Shown here: one piece after another, positions 26,905 to 35,883 of the stretch
Layout of the letters: each line of letters begins with the position of its first letter
How positions within the stretch are numbered: the first letter of the stretch is position 1
Assembly (NCBI RefSeq): GCF_900636825.1
Contig: NZ_LR134318.1
Span: 3,877,501-3,941,500, forward strand
DNA from: Pseudomonas fluorescens
GTDB taxonomy: Bacteria > Pseudomonadota > Gammaproteobacteria > Pseudomonadales > Pseudomonadaceae
Reading direction: 5' to 3'
Length of the DNA: 64,000 nucleotides
Made by a program: the position numbers and the translations under genes
The notes under the pieces: generated by a model
Database searches by the model: none
What the model saw: only the letters and a program-made list of their open reading frames with translations
What the model was told of the DNA's origin: nothing

Positions 26905-27198
26905 ATGAAAACTATTGAGAGGCAAAACAAAGAATCCCGCATTACTCTGCGCCTGAATAAAACTGAGCTCGACACCCTGAATGCAAAGATGGTTGAAGCT
27001 GGCTACAAGTCCGCTGGAGCCTTTATCCGTGACTACGTAGCCAATGGACAAGTGAAGCCCAAAGTCACCCAGGATGTCGTCCAGATCGCTAGGGAGCTCA
27101 TGAATCTCGCATCGATGATCAACGCCGTCCGCCCTGATTCCGAACTGCTGGAAAAGGTTAAGTACATCGCCCAAGTGAATCTTGGAGGTGTGAAATGA
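26905..27198 (+). CDS. mobC: MobC-like mobilization accessory protein
   Basis: A 97-residue ribbon-helix-helix-type protein. ESRITLRLNKTELDTLNAKM and AGYKSAGAFIRDYVANG are the MobC pattern. These proteins bind oriT and help the relaxase to melt the nic region. The ATG at 26905 follows AAAGGTGGG by about 7 nt. Its stop overlaps the relaxase start (ATGA), as usual for mobC-mobA pairs. A small hairpin (CACCCC-TTCG-GGTG) lies 50 bp upstream. Confidence 0.8.
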   Translation: MKTIERQNKESRITLRLNKTELDTLNAKMVEAGYKSAGAFIRDYVANGQVKPKVTQDVVQIARELMNLASMINAVRPDSELLEKVKYIAQVNLGGVK

Positions 27199-28349
27199 TT
27201 GGCAAGATCTTTCCCAAGTCTGCAGGGTCTTTCAAGAACCGCATCAGGTACATTTTCGGCTGCACAAAGCACGACCACTCGATCTCCGGAATCCGGACGA
27301 TCAGCTTCAACACTATGAGCACAGACCCACTGCCAGGCGTGCTGCAGGGCAACGAGTCAGACCTTTCGGAGATGATCCGAGAATTCGACCAGGTTGAGAC
27401 TCTCAGACGCTTCGCTATCGACTCAGAGAAGGCCATCAAACCCGTCTTTCACGCGATGCTATCCCTGAGGCCCGGAGAGTCCCTGACAACCCCGCAATGG
27501 CGTCAGGCGGTCACGAAGTACATGACAGACCTAGGCTTCGATGAGAGCAATCAATACGTCGCCGTGATGCACCAGGATAAGGATCATCAACACGTCCACA
27601 TCGTCGCGAATCGCATTCGGCTCAACGACGACTTCAGTATGGTCAAAGACAGCAATGAGCGAAGCGTCAGCCTCGATTCAGTTTCCGGCATCGAAGACCG
27701 CTTCGGCCTCACCAAAGCACCGAAGCCCAAAGACACATGGGGCGTATCGATCACTCACGCAGAGCTCCAGGCATCGATCAGGGACTGCGACCTCCCACTC
27801 AAGCACAAGATGATTGCGAAGATCGCCGGAGCTATCGAAGCCACCAATGCGGTCGACGGCGACATGTTCACGTTCACAAGGTTACTCAGGAAGCAAGGGG
27901 TCTACATCAACTTGACGCTCAACGACGAGGGACACCCCAAAGGCATTAGCTTTGAGCTTGACGGCAAACAGATAAGTGGCAGACAGCTCAAGCGCTCAAG
28001 ACTCACATGGCACAAACTAACTACGCAGGAAGGAATAAGTTATGACCCCGAAACCATTCGTGAACTTCAGAATGAAATTGCTCGCAGAGATAGCGAAGAA
28101 CAAGAAAGAGCTCGAATCTATTTCTACGAATTCATCGCAGTCAGTGGGCGCAGAAGAAGGCCTATCTACGTCAAGTTCACAGCGCGAGACTATGAAGTCC
28201 AGAAGATGATACAAGAGATTCTTGAGTTGCTGGATGCAATATTCGATGCGCTGTTCAAGCCAAAGAAATGCAGGCTGAAGCGCAACTACATTGAGTTTAT
28301 TTCCGGCACTCCGCTCAACATTCTAGAGGAAGATGAGCTTACGCCTTGA
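27195..28349 (+). CDS. mobA: Relaxase/mobilization nuclease (VirD2/MobA-like)
   Basis: A 384-residue relaxase that would nick oriT and pilot the DNA strand during conjugation. The three-His metal motif is seen in HQDKDHQHVHIVANR (His131, His133, His135). Tyr18-Tyr19-like catalytic Tyr candidates lie in the N-terminal RIRYIFG segment. The N-terminal relaxase domain covers about 1-200 and the C-terminus is a basic region without a primase or helicase. It is compact compared with plasmid MobA, so the element depends on a helper conjugation system. It overlaps mobC by 4 bp. Confidence 0.85.
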   Translation: MIGKIFPKSAGSFKNRIRYIFGCTKHDHSISGIRTISFNTMSTDPLPGVLQGNESDLSEMIREFDQVETLRRFAIDSEKAIKPVFHAMLSLRPGESLTTPQWRQAVTKYMTDLGFDESNQYVAVMHQDKDHQHVHIVANRIRLNDDFSMVKDSNERSVSLDSVSGIEDRFGLTKAPKPKDTWGVSITHAELQASIRDCDLPLKHKMIAKIAGAIEATNAVDGDMFTFTRLLRKQGVYINLTLNDEGHPKGISFELDGKQISGRQLKRSRLTWHKLTTQEGISYDPETIRELQNEIARRDSEEQERARIYFYEFIAVSGRRRRPIYVKFTARDYEVQKMIQEILELLDAIFDALFKPKKCRLKRNYIEFISGTPLNILEEDELTP

Positions 28350-28614
28350 GATACCTCTAGTAGTAATGCATTAACAACCTGGCGTCGAGCAACGCATGAT
28401 GTGTAAGCTCGGGCGCTTCGACTAGGGATCTGGGCAGCTACCTCACGAAAGACTGGTACGAGCCAGAGAGCGCTGTCGGGGCATTGGCCGAAAACAGTGA
28501 AATTTTGATTGAAGGCCAGCAACGCCTTCACAGCCTGGAAGAGTATTCCTAGCTTGGACATTCCTTGCAGCTACCACATACTAGCCTCATCCACTCAGAA
28601 GCGAGGCTCTGCAA

Positions 28615-28806
28615 ATGGCATGGTCATTTTGGAAGGACAAACGCCCAGAGTGGGTTCAAGCAGAGGAGCGAGCATTCATCAAGGCTGCGAACCGCTTAAA
28701 GACGCTTCAGGTCACGCCTCGCGGTGGCATGAGGATTGACCCCGAAGAACTAAGAGATCAAATCCTTGCCGCACGAGAACTGTACAAAGATTTGGTTGAG
28801 AAATAG
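28615..28806 (+). CDS. Small hypothetical protein, 63 aa
   Basis: Charged, helix-rich 63-residue protein (MAWSFWKDKRPEW at the start, LAARELYKDLVEK at the end). A GAGG lies about 8 nt before the ATG. It follows the relaxase in the same direction after about 265 bp. I do not recognise the family. Confidence 0.5.
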   Translation: MAWSFWKDKRPEWVQAEERAFIKAANRLKTLQVTPRGGMRIDPEELRDQILAARELYKDLVEK

Positions 28807-28998
28807 TGATGCTGGATGTCCTGCCTACGCTGTAGCTAAATCCGGCCCGTGTCGCGAGACACGTGCTGACCTAACGAACAAGGTTCGGCAGGAATTGAAT
28901 GGTGACGTTTACGACACCGGGCACCTGCGCCACTACTGCCCCCCGCTAGGCCCACAATGGTGAATATCCTATTCACCAGTCATGTACGTCGCAAATCC

Positions 28999-29565
28999 TT
29001 AGGGTTTCCAGGCGCTATATCCTGCCTCGAGCAAGCGTACTCGGGGGTGCTGCTTTGGAAGCTGCTGGCTAACTTCAAGGAGCTTCTCTTGCAACCAGAG
29101 TGCATCCTGCGCAGAAAACGAGTAGCCCATCTCTTCAAGTTCTAGTTCGAAGCCACCCTCCTCTATGGTTCGAACAGCAACAAGGGTGCCTGCGCCATGT
29201 GTACCCTCAACAAGCTCGGGACTAGCATTCTCAATGTGTAATACCCCCGTAGCGGTGAACTGCCATGCGCCACGCGATAATCGATACTTTCTTTTGAGCG
29301 TGCCCTCGTAACGTAGTGCTGCCGTCGCGCTTTCAACATCCGTTTGTTCCGTGATGGCCAGAGCTTCGGAAAGGCAAAAAGCAATATCTGCCGCTACATC
29401 AGCGTCGACATCGATCCCTTCGAATTCAAACTCAATACTCGCGCCCCCTCCCTCAATGCCTGCAACGCGGCATTCATAGCGCTCATCGAGCTCCCGACCT
29501 CGCCTGCACAGGAAGTGGCGTTTGAAATCTAGTACAACAGCGGGATCTACATTTGATGAGCTCAT
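28999..29565 (-). CDS. Hypothetical acidic protein, 188 aa
   Basis: A 188-residue acidic, soluble protein without known motifs. Its end, GYSFSAQDALWLQEKLLEV, resembles the restored end of the upstream gene (YTFSFDDASWLIEQICVG), so the two seem to be distant paralogues with the same fold. The ATG at 29565 overlaps the TGA that would end the upstream gene if its frameshift is repaired (CAATGAGC). This supports translational coupling. It is the last gene of a minus-strand block that begins with the truncated helicase. Confidence 0.65.
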   Translation of the reverse strand: MSSSNVDPAVVLDFKRHFLCRRGRELDERYECRVAGIEGGGASIEFEFEGIDVDADVAADIAFCLSEALAITEQTDVESATAALRYEGTLKRKYRLSRGAWQFTATGVLHIENASPELVEGTHGAGTLVAVRTIEEGGFELELEEMGYSFSAQDALWLQEKLLEVSQQLPKQHPRVRLLEAGYSAWKP

Positions 29566-30154
29566 TGATAATTCCTTCCGTTCTTCTTAAATTCTTTTTC
29601 TGTTTGTTCTATCTGTGCAAGCAGATAGCCTCCAACGCATATCTGCTCGATTAGCCAGGACGCATCGTCAAAGCTGAAGGTGTACACCCAGTCCTCGATA
29701 CCCAAAAATGGAAGGAAAGCTCATCATTGAACCCTACGAACAGCTTGTAGGAATCACGCGTACCGGGATGTCGGAACGATCCAGAGGCACCAAATAGCAC
29801 ACTGTCTGAGTCGGAATCATAGCCGTACAGTCGATCGCATCCGCTCACCGGACTTCTCGATAAAATCAACTGGTAAAAAACCTTACAAAAGTCCAGCTTC
29901 AGCGGACGCTCCACCCTCACTTGGTTGGCAGCGAGCCCAGTGCTGGTTTTCAATAAGGTAGCGAGGCTGTCCGCCAGCTCTCCGCATTGTTGAGCTGTGA
30001 AGCGATATTCAGAGTCGTCTAAAACGCAAGCCACAACGTTCCCGGTTAACACTACCGAGGCAGAGAACACCCTTTCCTCATCGAGGAAAGCACGACACGT
30101 CATCGAACGCTCAGCCTTGAATTGAGTGCTCAACGCAGCGATTTTCTTCACCAT
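29562..30154 (-). pseudogene. Frameshifted hypothetical gene, paralogue of the next
   Basis: The frame from the ATG at 30154 is open to about 29710 and reads DELSFHFWVSRTGCTPS before an early stop. A one-base change in the CCATTTTTGGG run near 29705 restores LGIEDWVYTFSFDDASWLIE and a long natural-looking end, stopping exactly at 29562 where the next gene starts. The repaired protein would be about 197 residues. Upstream, AAGG lies about 9 nt before the ATG. Either the gene was recently broken or the base count in the homopolymer is a sequencing error. Confidence 0.65.
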
Positions 30155-30429
30155 CTGTACTTACCTTTTCAGCTAAATACAAAAGTAAACGGTTTGTCGT
30201 TGAACGAACTTGAGCGGAAACACAAAATATTTATAACGACGTTATCGCGCAGGCCGGAATGCTCAGAGAGTTGTCTGTGCGCGCCCTTTGGGACGGCTGT
30301 CGTGAACCGAGCCGCTCACCGCGTCTCGGCCCGGTGGGCTTCCATCCTCGCGCCTCGGCTTCTCGGCCTGCGCGCTCCGCTTGCCAGTTCGATCTAACTT
30401 CAGCATTAGAAGGTTTCGACTTAGAGGCG

Positions 30430-30648
30430 TCAGTGTGGCCGCCGGCGGAATCCGCCATCACCACGGAGTTGCTCCTCGACGAATTCTATCGACGAGTCCA
30501 ACTCGTGCTGTATCTCTTCAAAAACTGCGTTTAGTCCAGGATGGCTGCCTGACGCTCGTAGCACAGCCACTAATCGGGAGAGCTCCCGCCCCGTCGCTAT
30601 AGGCATCTGAACGTTGCAGTAAACAGTGTCCTTGGTGTCTCGAGTCAT
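30430..30648 (-). CDS. Small hypothetical protein, 72 aa
   Basis: A 72-residue soluble frame (YCNVQMPIATGRELSRLVAV, then HELDSSIEFVEEQL). GGAGGCTCC lies just before the ATG, a fair ribosome site. It is in the same orientation as the other genes of the block. The family is not recognised. The stretch 30155-30429 holds nothing else I can support. Confidence 0.4.
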   Translation of the reverse strand: MTRDTKDTVYCNVQMPIATGRELSRLVAVLRASGSHPGLNAVFEEIQHELDSSIEFVEEQLRGDGGFRRRPH

Positions 30649-30684
30649 GGAGCCTCCTGTTTGCTCCCGATGATACGGCAGCCG

Positions 30685-30987
30685 TTACGCTCCAGCTACG
30701 AGAGCTGGAGGCTCCTCGGTGACGCTATTCTTGAACCCGGAGGAATCGAAAGCACCACCAGAAACGAGCCGTGGAGACCGTACGAAATCCCCCGCACTGA
30801 GCTCTTTGTTGACCGTAATTCGGTAGAGGCCAATGACAAAGCCACTCTCGGAGGTGAGGTGGTGTTCAAAGTTGTAAATCTCTCGAAACCCGGTGCGATC
30901 AACGCTCATCCATCCCCCTTGGTTATCGCAGTGTAATCTGCAGACCTTGCCACCCAGCCAAGTGGCCAATGCTAGAGCCGCACCCAA
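30685..30987 (-). CDS. Hypothetical protein with Cys/His-rich start
   Basis: The frame starts with TTG at 30987 but stays open further upstream (towards about 31040) through a Cys/His-rich stretch (CASFCHREC). The true start is therefore unclear and the gene may be longer or broken. WLGGKVCRLHCDNQGGW and FREIYNFEHHL look protein-like. It lies between the helicase and the small genes. The family is not recognised. Confidence 0.3.
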   Translation of the reverse strand: MGAALALATWLGGKVCRLHCDNQGGWMSVDRTGFREIYNFEHHLTSESGFVIGLYRITVNKELSAGDFVRSPRLVSGGAFDSSGFKNSVTEEPPALVAGA

Positions 30988-31124
30988 GCTAGCACACTCG
31001 CGGTGACAAAAAGATGCACAACAGGCAGCCCGGCGAAACCATGTGAAAACATTTTGATCGCCCCAGCTCCCGTGTACTCGATAATCTGAAAAGCGAAGAA
31101 TTCGGCAGCTGGGACGATGTTTAC

Positions 31125-32688
31125 TTACTTCCGAAAATCGCAGAAGTAGGGTTGGCGCTCGTCAATCTTTTCCGACGCTTTCGGGAAGCTCTTCGCACCG
31201 CCCTTCGACTCATCTAGGAACCAGTAGCAGTGGAGCTTCGCCCTGGTGATAGCCACATACGCCAGCCTCATCACCTCTTCTCCTTGTGCCAGATCGTAGG
31301 CCCTCGCCTCGCCATTCATCTCGAGCTTGGCTAAGGCATACGCTTGATTGCGCCAATCGGACGAGGTCAGTTGCTCACAGTCGCCTAACATGAACACGGC
31401 GTCGGCCTCCAACCCCTTGGAGCCATGGTAGGTCAGGAGTCGAATTTGGTCGGGGTGCTTGTCTTCCCTCGCCCGCTGCTTGAGATGACTAATCAGTTGA
31501 CCCGCTTCTTTCAGCGTACTTCTGGATCGAGACAACACCATAATCTCGTCGCCCTGCTCGTAATGCTGCTCGACCAGATTCACAAGCTGTTCGTCATCCT
31601 TGTCCCATAGCTGGACTGGATGATTTAAATCCTTCACATCAGGATGCGCCGCTTCGCCATGCTTACCAGAGATACCGCGCGTGTGCTTCACGATGCTTTC
31701 AGCAGCATCGATGACCATCTGCTGAGACCTGAAATTCTGCTGCAGCTTGAGATCCAGAGTTCTAGGGGAGGGAAAGTATTGCTTGAAGTGCTGGAAGAAC
31801 TTAGGCGAGCTTCCTCTCCATCCGTAGATGCTCTGCCAATCATCTCCAACCGCCATGAGAGATGGAAAGATCAGGCCCTCAGGAGAATGGAATTTTAAAC
31901 CACGATGCCGAAGCTCTCCCAAGACGCCACGCAGCCAACTAATGGTATTCGCACCACAGTCTTGGAACTCATCCACGAGAGTGACCATCTGAGCGTCCAA
32001 CACGGCATTTGGAATTCTTTCGAAATTATCTTCCGCATGCTCATTAAACATCGAAAACATCTTGTTAAACGTAAAAACTGGCGGATTCTGATCAGACAGG
32101 AAGGCTTCAAATGCCGGCCAGAAAATACCAAGCGCTTCAAAAAACTTTCCCTCAATGGCTTTTTTCTTGAAGTCCATACCTTTGGTGGCGATAGGCACAT
32201 CCAACCCGAGATTCTCTAAGAAAGAAGCACAGCTGTGAAACGCTTCCATGATCGGGGCTGGTTTGATATCCCCTCCGACCTGATAGCTAAACTTAGGGAC
32301 ACCCGAGACTTTACCTCGCAACGTCTCAAGAGAATGCAACGCATCGGCATAACTGGTGAAGTAGAGAATTCGCTTCGAGAAGAAGAGCTGGAAGAAAATT
32401 CTCCGCATGTGGAGTGCCTGGGAAAGCTTGACCAGCTTTTTTCCATCCTTAATTTTGATGATATCTGGCTCATTTGCATCAAGCTCCAGAACTACATAAG
32501 CATTCAAGTTTGCAGCATAGCCATGGGCATGGAATGTCTTACCGCAGAGGGTGACCGGTTCAAGTTCCTCACTGATCCCTAGTAGAGGCCAGTGACCGGC
32601 CTTCTGCCATAGCGCTTTCACTGCCAAGCAAGCTTCCTTATCTCGATCCGAGCAAGCCTTGATCGCAGAAATGCGTTTAGCGTTCTCT
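31125..32688 (-). pseudogene. UvrD/helicase IV-like SF1 helicase, N-terminus removed by IS
   Basis: About 520 codons of an SF1 DNA helicase. The DExx box is VDEFQDC. AVGDDWQSIYGWRGSS is a helicase IV (HelD) type motif III. QQNFRSQQMV, LTYHGSKGLEADAVF and RLAYVAITRAKLHCYW are motifs IV-VI. The Walker A (motif I) and N-terminus are missing. The frame enters from the IS3 end at 32688 with NAKRISAIKACSDRD and no start codon. The remaining part cannot hydrolyse ATP. It heads a minus-strand block of small unknown genes. Helicases of this kind occur in DNA repair and in several defence systems. Confidence 0.8.
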
Positions 32689-32696
32689 TGTAGTGG

Positions 32697-33515
32697 TCAA
32701 CTGATCCCGGACACTGAATTGAGTTTTTCCTCAGCGACCGCAGGCGCTAGCCCTTCGTTGAACTGATGCGGTCGCCGCCAGTTGTATCGCTCCATCAGGA
32801 ACCGGCCGATATCCTGTTGCGCTAGCGCAGCGCTCATGTAGCCCACCGTCGGTATCCATTCACTTTTTAGGCTGCGAAATAGTCGTTCCATCGGCGCATT
32901 ATCATGGCAGTTGCCGCGACGACTCATGCTCTGCGTGAAGCGGTATCGCCACAGTCTCTGGCGGAAACTCCGGCTGCCGTATTGACTGCCTTGATCACTG
33001 TGAAACAGCACATTTTGAGGCCGGCCACGCTGCTCATAGGCCATGTCCAGCGCTTTGATCACCAGGTCGGCGTCGGGCTTGGCCGAGAACGCCCAGCCCA
33101 CAACCCGGCGCGCATAAAGATCGATTACCGCCGCTAGATAGTGCCACCGACCTTCGGCCCAAACGTACGTGATGTCACCGCACCAAACCTTGTCGGGGGA
33201 CGCCACGCTGAACCCTCGATCAAGCACGTTCGGGATATCAGGCCGCTCCACGGTCGCCTTTTTATAGGCATGGGAACCCGGCTGTTTGCTGATCAAGTTC
33301 ATCTCGCGCATCAACTTGCGTACCTTGAATCGCCCGATTCGCATACCGTCCTCTTTCATCATCAGCATGATGCTCCGGCTGCCCGCAGCGCTTCGGCTTT
33401 GCGTAAACAGCTCGTTCACACGGCTGCGCAAAACCACCCGTTCGGCATCCGGATACCGACGTTTCCGGCAGTAGGCGTAGTAGCAAGATCGGGTTACTTC
33501 AAATACCGAGCACAA
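32697..33515 (-). CDS. IS3-family transposase OrfB (DDE integrase core)
   Basis: About 272 residues from the first in-frame ATG. The frame is open further upstream so that it can be fused to OrfA by frameshifting. The catalytic triad is visible as Asp in WCGDITYVW, Asp in LFHSDQGSQYGS and Glu in NAPMERLFRSLKSE. The usual IS3 end YNWRRPHQFNEGLAP follows. It appears intact, so the element may still be active. Confidence 0.92.
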   Translation of the reverse strand: MCSVFEVTRSCYYAYCRKRRYPDAERVVLRSRVNELFTQSRSAAGSRSIMLMMKEDGMRIGRFKVRKLMREMNLISKQPGSHAYKKATVERPDIPNVLDRGFSVASPDKVWCGDITYVWAEGRWHYLAAVIDLYARRVVGWAFSAKPDADLVIKALDMAYEQRGRPQNVLFHSDQGSQYGSRSFRQRLWRYRFTQSMSRRGNCHDNAPMERLFRSLKSEWIPTVGYMSAALAQQDIGRFLMERYNWRRPHQFNEGLAPAVAEEKLNSVSGIS

Positions 33516-33550
33516 CAGATCAATCGGCTCTTGAGCCCGAAGTTGATCGA

Positions 33551-33859
33551 TTAACGCGAACGCTCGTGTTCCTCGGCCATCAAGAGCGCGGTGGCCTTTT
33601 TTAAGATCGATTTTTCCCGTTCGAGCCGATTGATACGAGCTTCGAGTTCCTGGATTTTTTGCTGCTCAGGCGTCAGGGCTTTGCTGGTTGGAGTAACACC
33701 GCCACGTTCTTGCTGGAGCTGGTTCACCCAACGACGCAAGGCCGACTCAACCAGCCCAAGCGAACGGGCTGCTTCGGTATGGGTGTAGCCTTGGTCGAGC
33801 ACCAGGCACGCCGCCTCGCGCTTGAACTCAGGGGTAAAGGTACGACGTTGCTTGGTCAT
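33551..33859 (-). CDS. IS3-family transposase OrfA
   Basis: A 102-residue helix-turn-helix protein (TFTPEFKREAACLVLDQGY, then SLGLVESALRRWVNQL) with a leucine-zipper-like C-terminus (IQELEARINRLEREKSILKK). It binds the IS ends and is fused to OrfB by -1 slippage. I chose the ATG at 33859 (MTKQRRTF); a longer frame from 33883 runs towards the terminal repeat. Confidence 0.9.
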   Translation of the reverse strand: MTKQRRTFTPEFKREAACLVLDQGYTHTEAARSLGLVESALRRWVNQLQQERGGVTPTSKALTPEQQKIQELEARINRLEREKSILKKATALLMAEEHERSR

Positions 33860-33923
33860 CAGACACCTCTCTGTGGCGAGCATTCTCGCCTAAATGGGTG
33901 TCCGGTTTCATTAGACCACTACA

Positions 33924-34313
33924 CGCTTCCAGATTCACATCATGAGGCGCCAGCACATAGGCGGCGTAATAACCGGAGTGGTAATTGCGCCTAATACCAG
34001 GTGCTCCGTTGTCTTGTCCGCCAGCGGCTATACCTGCTGCATAGAAAGCGTCCACCGCCTCACGACTCGTCGCGATCAACGCAATATGCGCTCCCTGACT
34101 TGGAACGGGCGCTTCATGCACCCAAAAGAATGGCTTTCCCCCAGAGCCAAACCCCAACCGTCGAGGCTTGGCGCATGGAGGTTCGTTCGCAATGCTCATC
34201 ACCAAGGTGATCCCTAGTGGCCTGAGCACTGATTCGTAGAACACCTGAGCGTGAGAGATATCCGAAACACCGATGCCAACATGATCTATTGCCGAACCCG
34301 CGAAACTGTTCAT
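33924..34313 (-). pseudogene. VOC/glyoxalase-like gene, 3' end cut by IS3
   Basis: An about 130-residue glyoxalase/bleomycin-resistance fold protein (AIDHVGIGVSDISHAQVFYE, ALIATSREAVDAFYAAG, YYAAYVLAPHDVNLEA). The family normally ends a few residues after NLEA. Here the IS supplies a foreign tail and a stop at 33828. Only the last handful of residues is lost, so some function may remain. It lies 74 bp after the SDR gene in the same direction and is probably co-transcribed with it. Confidence 0.75.
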
Positions 34314-34387
34314 GAGATAACTCCGTAAACGCCAATTAATCGGCTGCCACAGCTTGTTGCCGACAGCGCATGGCGGCCCAATACTCG

Positions 34388-35128
34388 TCAGACTTGGGAG
34401 GCGCCACCGTCGGCGAACAGCTCGGTGCCGTTGATGTAACTCGACGCATCGCTTGCCAGGAAGATCGCGGCCTGGCCAATCTCATACGCCTCGCCGATTC
34501 GACCGAGCGTGCTCTTTTCGCTGAGGACATCAATCACCTGCTGCGAGTTTTCTCCGAGCACATCGCGCAGGGACTGGGTCTTCACGGGGCCTGGACTAAG
34601 CAGGTTGATGCGAACGCCGGAACCTTTGATATCCAAAATCCAACTGCGCACCAGCGCCCTTAGCGCTGCTTTGGAAGCTCCGTAAACGCTTAAACCTGGG
34701 CCGGGGTTGATCGAGGCGGTCGATCCGATGATGACAATGCTGCTTCCCTCGCCCATCAACGGCAGCGCACCCTGCACCGTGAAGGTCGTGCCTTTGACGT
34801 TGGTCGTGAAAACCTTATCGAAGCCTGCTTCGGTAATTGCCCCCAGAGGCTCTATTGCACCAATCCCGGCGTTGGCAATCAGCACATCGATATGGCCATG
34901 AACCGCCTGTACGTGGCTGAACAGCCCGGCAAGGTCGATGGGGTTCGAGATATCGGCGCATACGGCGGACGAGTTCCCACCGAGGCGACTCACGGCTTCA
35001 TCGAGCTGAGGCTGCCGACGCCCTGTGATGATCAGAGTAGCGCCCTTGAGCGCGAACGCTTCGGCAATGGCGAAGCCGAGGCCTGAAGAGCCTCCGGTGA
35101 CCAGAACAACCTTGTTTCTAAATTCCAT
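34388..35128 (-). CDS. SDR-family oxidoreductase
   Basis: A 246-residue classical short-chain dehydrogenase. It shows the NAD(P)-binding VTGGSSGLGFAIAEAF (about 9-24), NAGIG, the catalytic Ser in IGSTASINPG and YGASKAAL with Tyr/Lys. It ends in INGTELFADGGASQV as in 3-oxoacyl-ACP-reductase-like members. The ATG at 35128 has GAGG 9 nt upstream, while the longer frame from 35203 crosses the operator region. It is divergent from a TetR regulator gene, which probably represses it. The substrate is unknown. Confidence 0.9.
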   Translation of the reverse strand: MEFRNKVVLVTGGSSGLGFAIAEAFALKGATLIITGRRQPQLDEAVSRLGGNSSAVCADISNPIDLAGLFSHVQAVHGHIDVLIANAGIGAIEPLGAITEAGFDKVFTTNVKGTTFTVQGALPLMGEGSSIVIIGSTASINPGPGLSVYGASKAALRALVRSWILDIKGSGVRINLLSPGPVKTQSLRDVLGENSQQVIDVLSEKSTLGRIGEAYEIGQAAIFLASDASSYINGTELFADGGASQV

Positions 35129-35151
35129 GGGACATGCCTCAGCGAATAAAC

Positions 35152-35231
35152 ATGTAGTGAACACTACATAGACGAACATCCATTCACAACCTCTTTTTAG
35201 CAATCACTAAATAAATTGTGTGTCGTGATTG
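35152..35231. promoter_or_regulatory. Two palindromes between SDR and tetR, likely TetR operators
   Basis: ATGTAGTG-AA-CACTACAT (35152-35169) is a perfect 8-bp inverted repeat. A second, CAATCAC (35201-35207) and GTGATTG (35225-35231), is spaced by 17 nt. Both lie in the 155-bp divergent promoter region, the expected place for binding by the adjacent TetR protein. Confidence 0.6.
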
Positions 35232-35283
35232 ATATGGGTTGGAGCGGTCGCTACAGTTGTGGTCTCGCCTGAATGAGACAGCC

Positions 35284-35883
35284 ATGAACGTAAATACCCG
35301 CCAGCGCCGCCCCGCTTTCGACCGCGAGCAAGGGATAGCCATTGCTCAGGCGTTGTTTCATCACCGGGGGTACGATGCAGTCAGCCTGTCCGACCTGACG
35401 GAGGCCATGAATATCAAGCCCCCGAGCTTCTATGCCGCCTATGGCAGCAAGGCCGAGCTGTTCGAGCGGGCCATGCGTCGCTACGCTGGCGAAAAAGCGT
35501 TACCTCTGGACAAGCTGCTAACGCCGGATTTACCACCCGCAGCAGCACTGACGTCGCTGCTTGTAGCTGCCGCGAAGCAGTACGGAGATACCGATTTGCG
35601 TGGTTGCCTAGTCACTGAGGGCTTGCGCGCAGATGACCCAGTGGCCCGAAACATGGCCGAGAAGCTGGGCGAAGCCGCAATTCAGACGATCCGCCATTAC
35701 CTTGACCAGGTTTGTCCAGGAGGCGCGCAAGCGCTGACTGACTACATAGTGATCACTTTGCGTGGGCTCTCGGCTGCGGCATGCAGCGGCATGTCCCGTG
35801 AGCGGTTGATAGAGGTCGCGCAAATTGCGGGCAAAGCGATATCTGGAGAGTTAGAGGCAAACGGCACCGCTGCTGACTCTTAA
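35284..35883 (+). CDS. TetR-family transcriptional regulator
   Basis: A 199-residue repressor. The helix-turn-helix covers about residues 12-55 (AIAQALFHHRGYDAVSLSDL, IKPPSFYAAYGSKAELF). The C-terminal ligand domain resembles the AcrR/YxaF group with the DLRGCLVTEG motif. It is divergent from the SDR-VOC pair. It probably represses that pair and itself through the palindromes in between. The inducer is unknown. Confidence 0.9.
   Translation: MNVNTRQRRPAFDREQGIAIAQALFHHRGYDAVSLSDLTEAMNIKPPSFYAAYGSKAELFERAMRRYAGEKALPLDKLLTPDLPPAAALTSLLVAAAKQYGDTDLRGCLVTEGLRADDPVARNMAEKLGEAAIQTIRHYLDQVCPGGAQALTDYIVITLRGLSAAACSGMSRERLIEVAQIAGKAISGELEANGTAADS

Larger units (their letters stand above)
32689..33923 (-). 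mobile_element. IS3-family insertion sequence, complete
   Basis: A 1235-bp element bounded by terminal repeats TGTAGTGGTC (32689-32698) and GACCACTACA (33914-33923). A further imperfect match CGGACAC lies inside both ends. It carries orfA and orfB on the minus strand with a likely -1 frameshift at an A6G heptamer (33596-33602, minus strand). No target-site duplication is visible, and both flanks are broken genes. Recombination between IS copies or an adjacent deletion is therefore likely. I would place it near the IS51-like group, tentatively. Confidence 0.9.

Noticed and set aside
31125..32688. Gabija GajB as identity for the truncated helicase
   Set aside because: The GDDWQSIYGWRGSS motif and the length (over 520 codons without the N-terminus) fit helicase IV better, and no OLD-family GajA is nearby.
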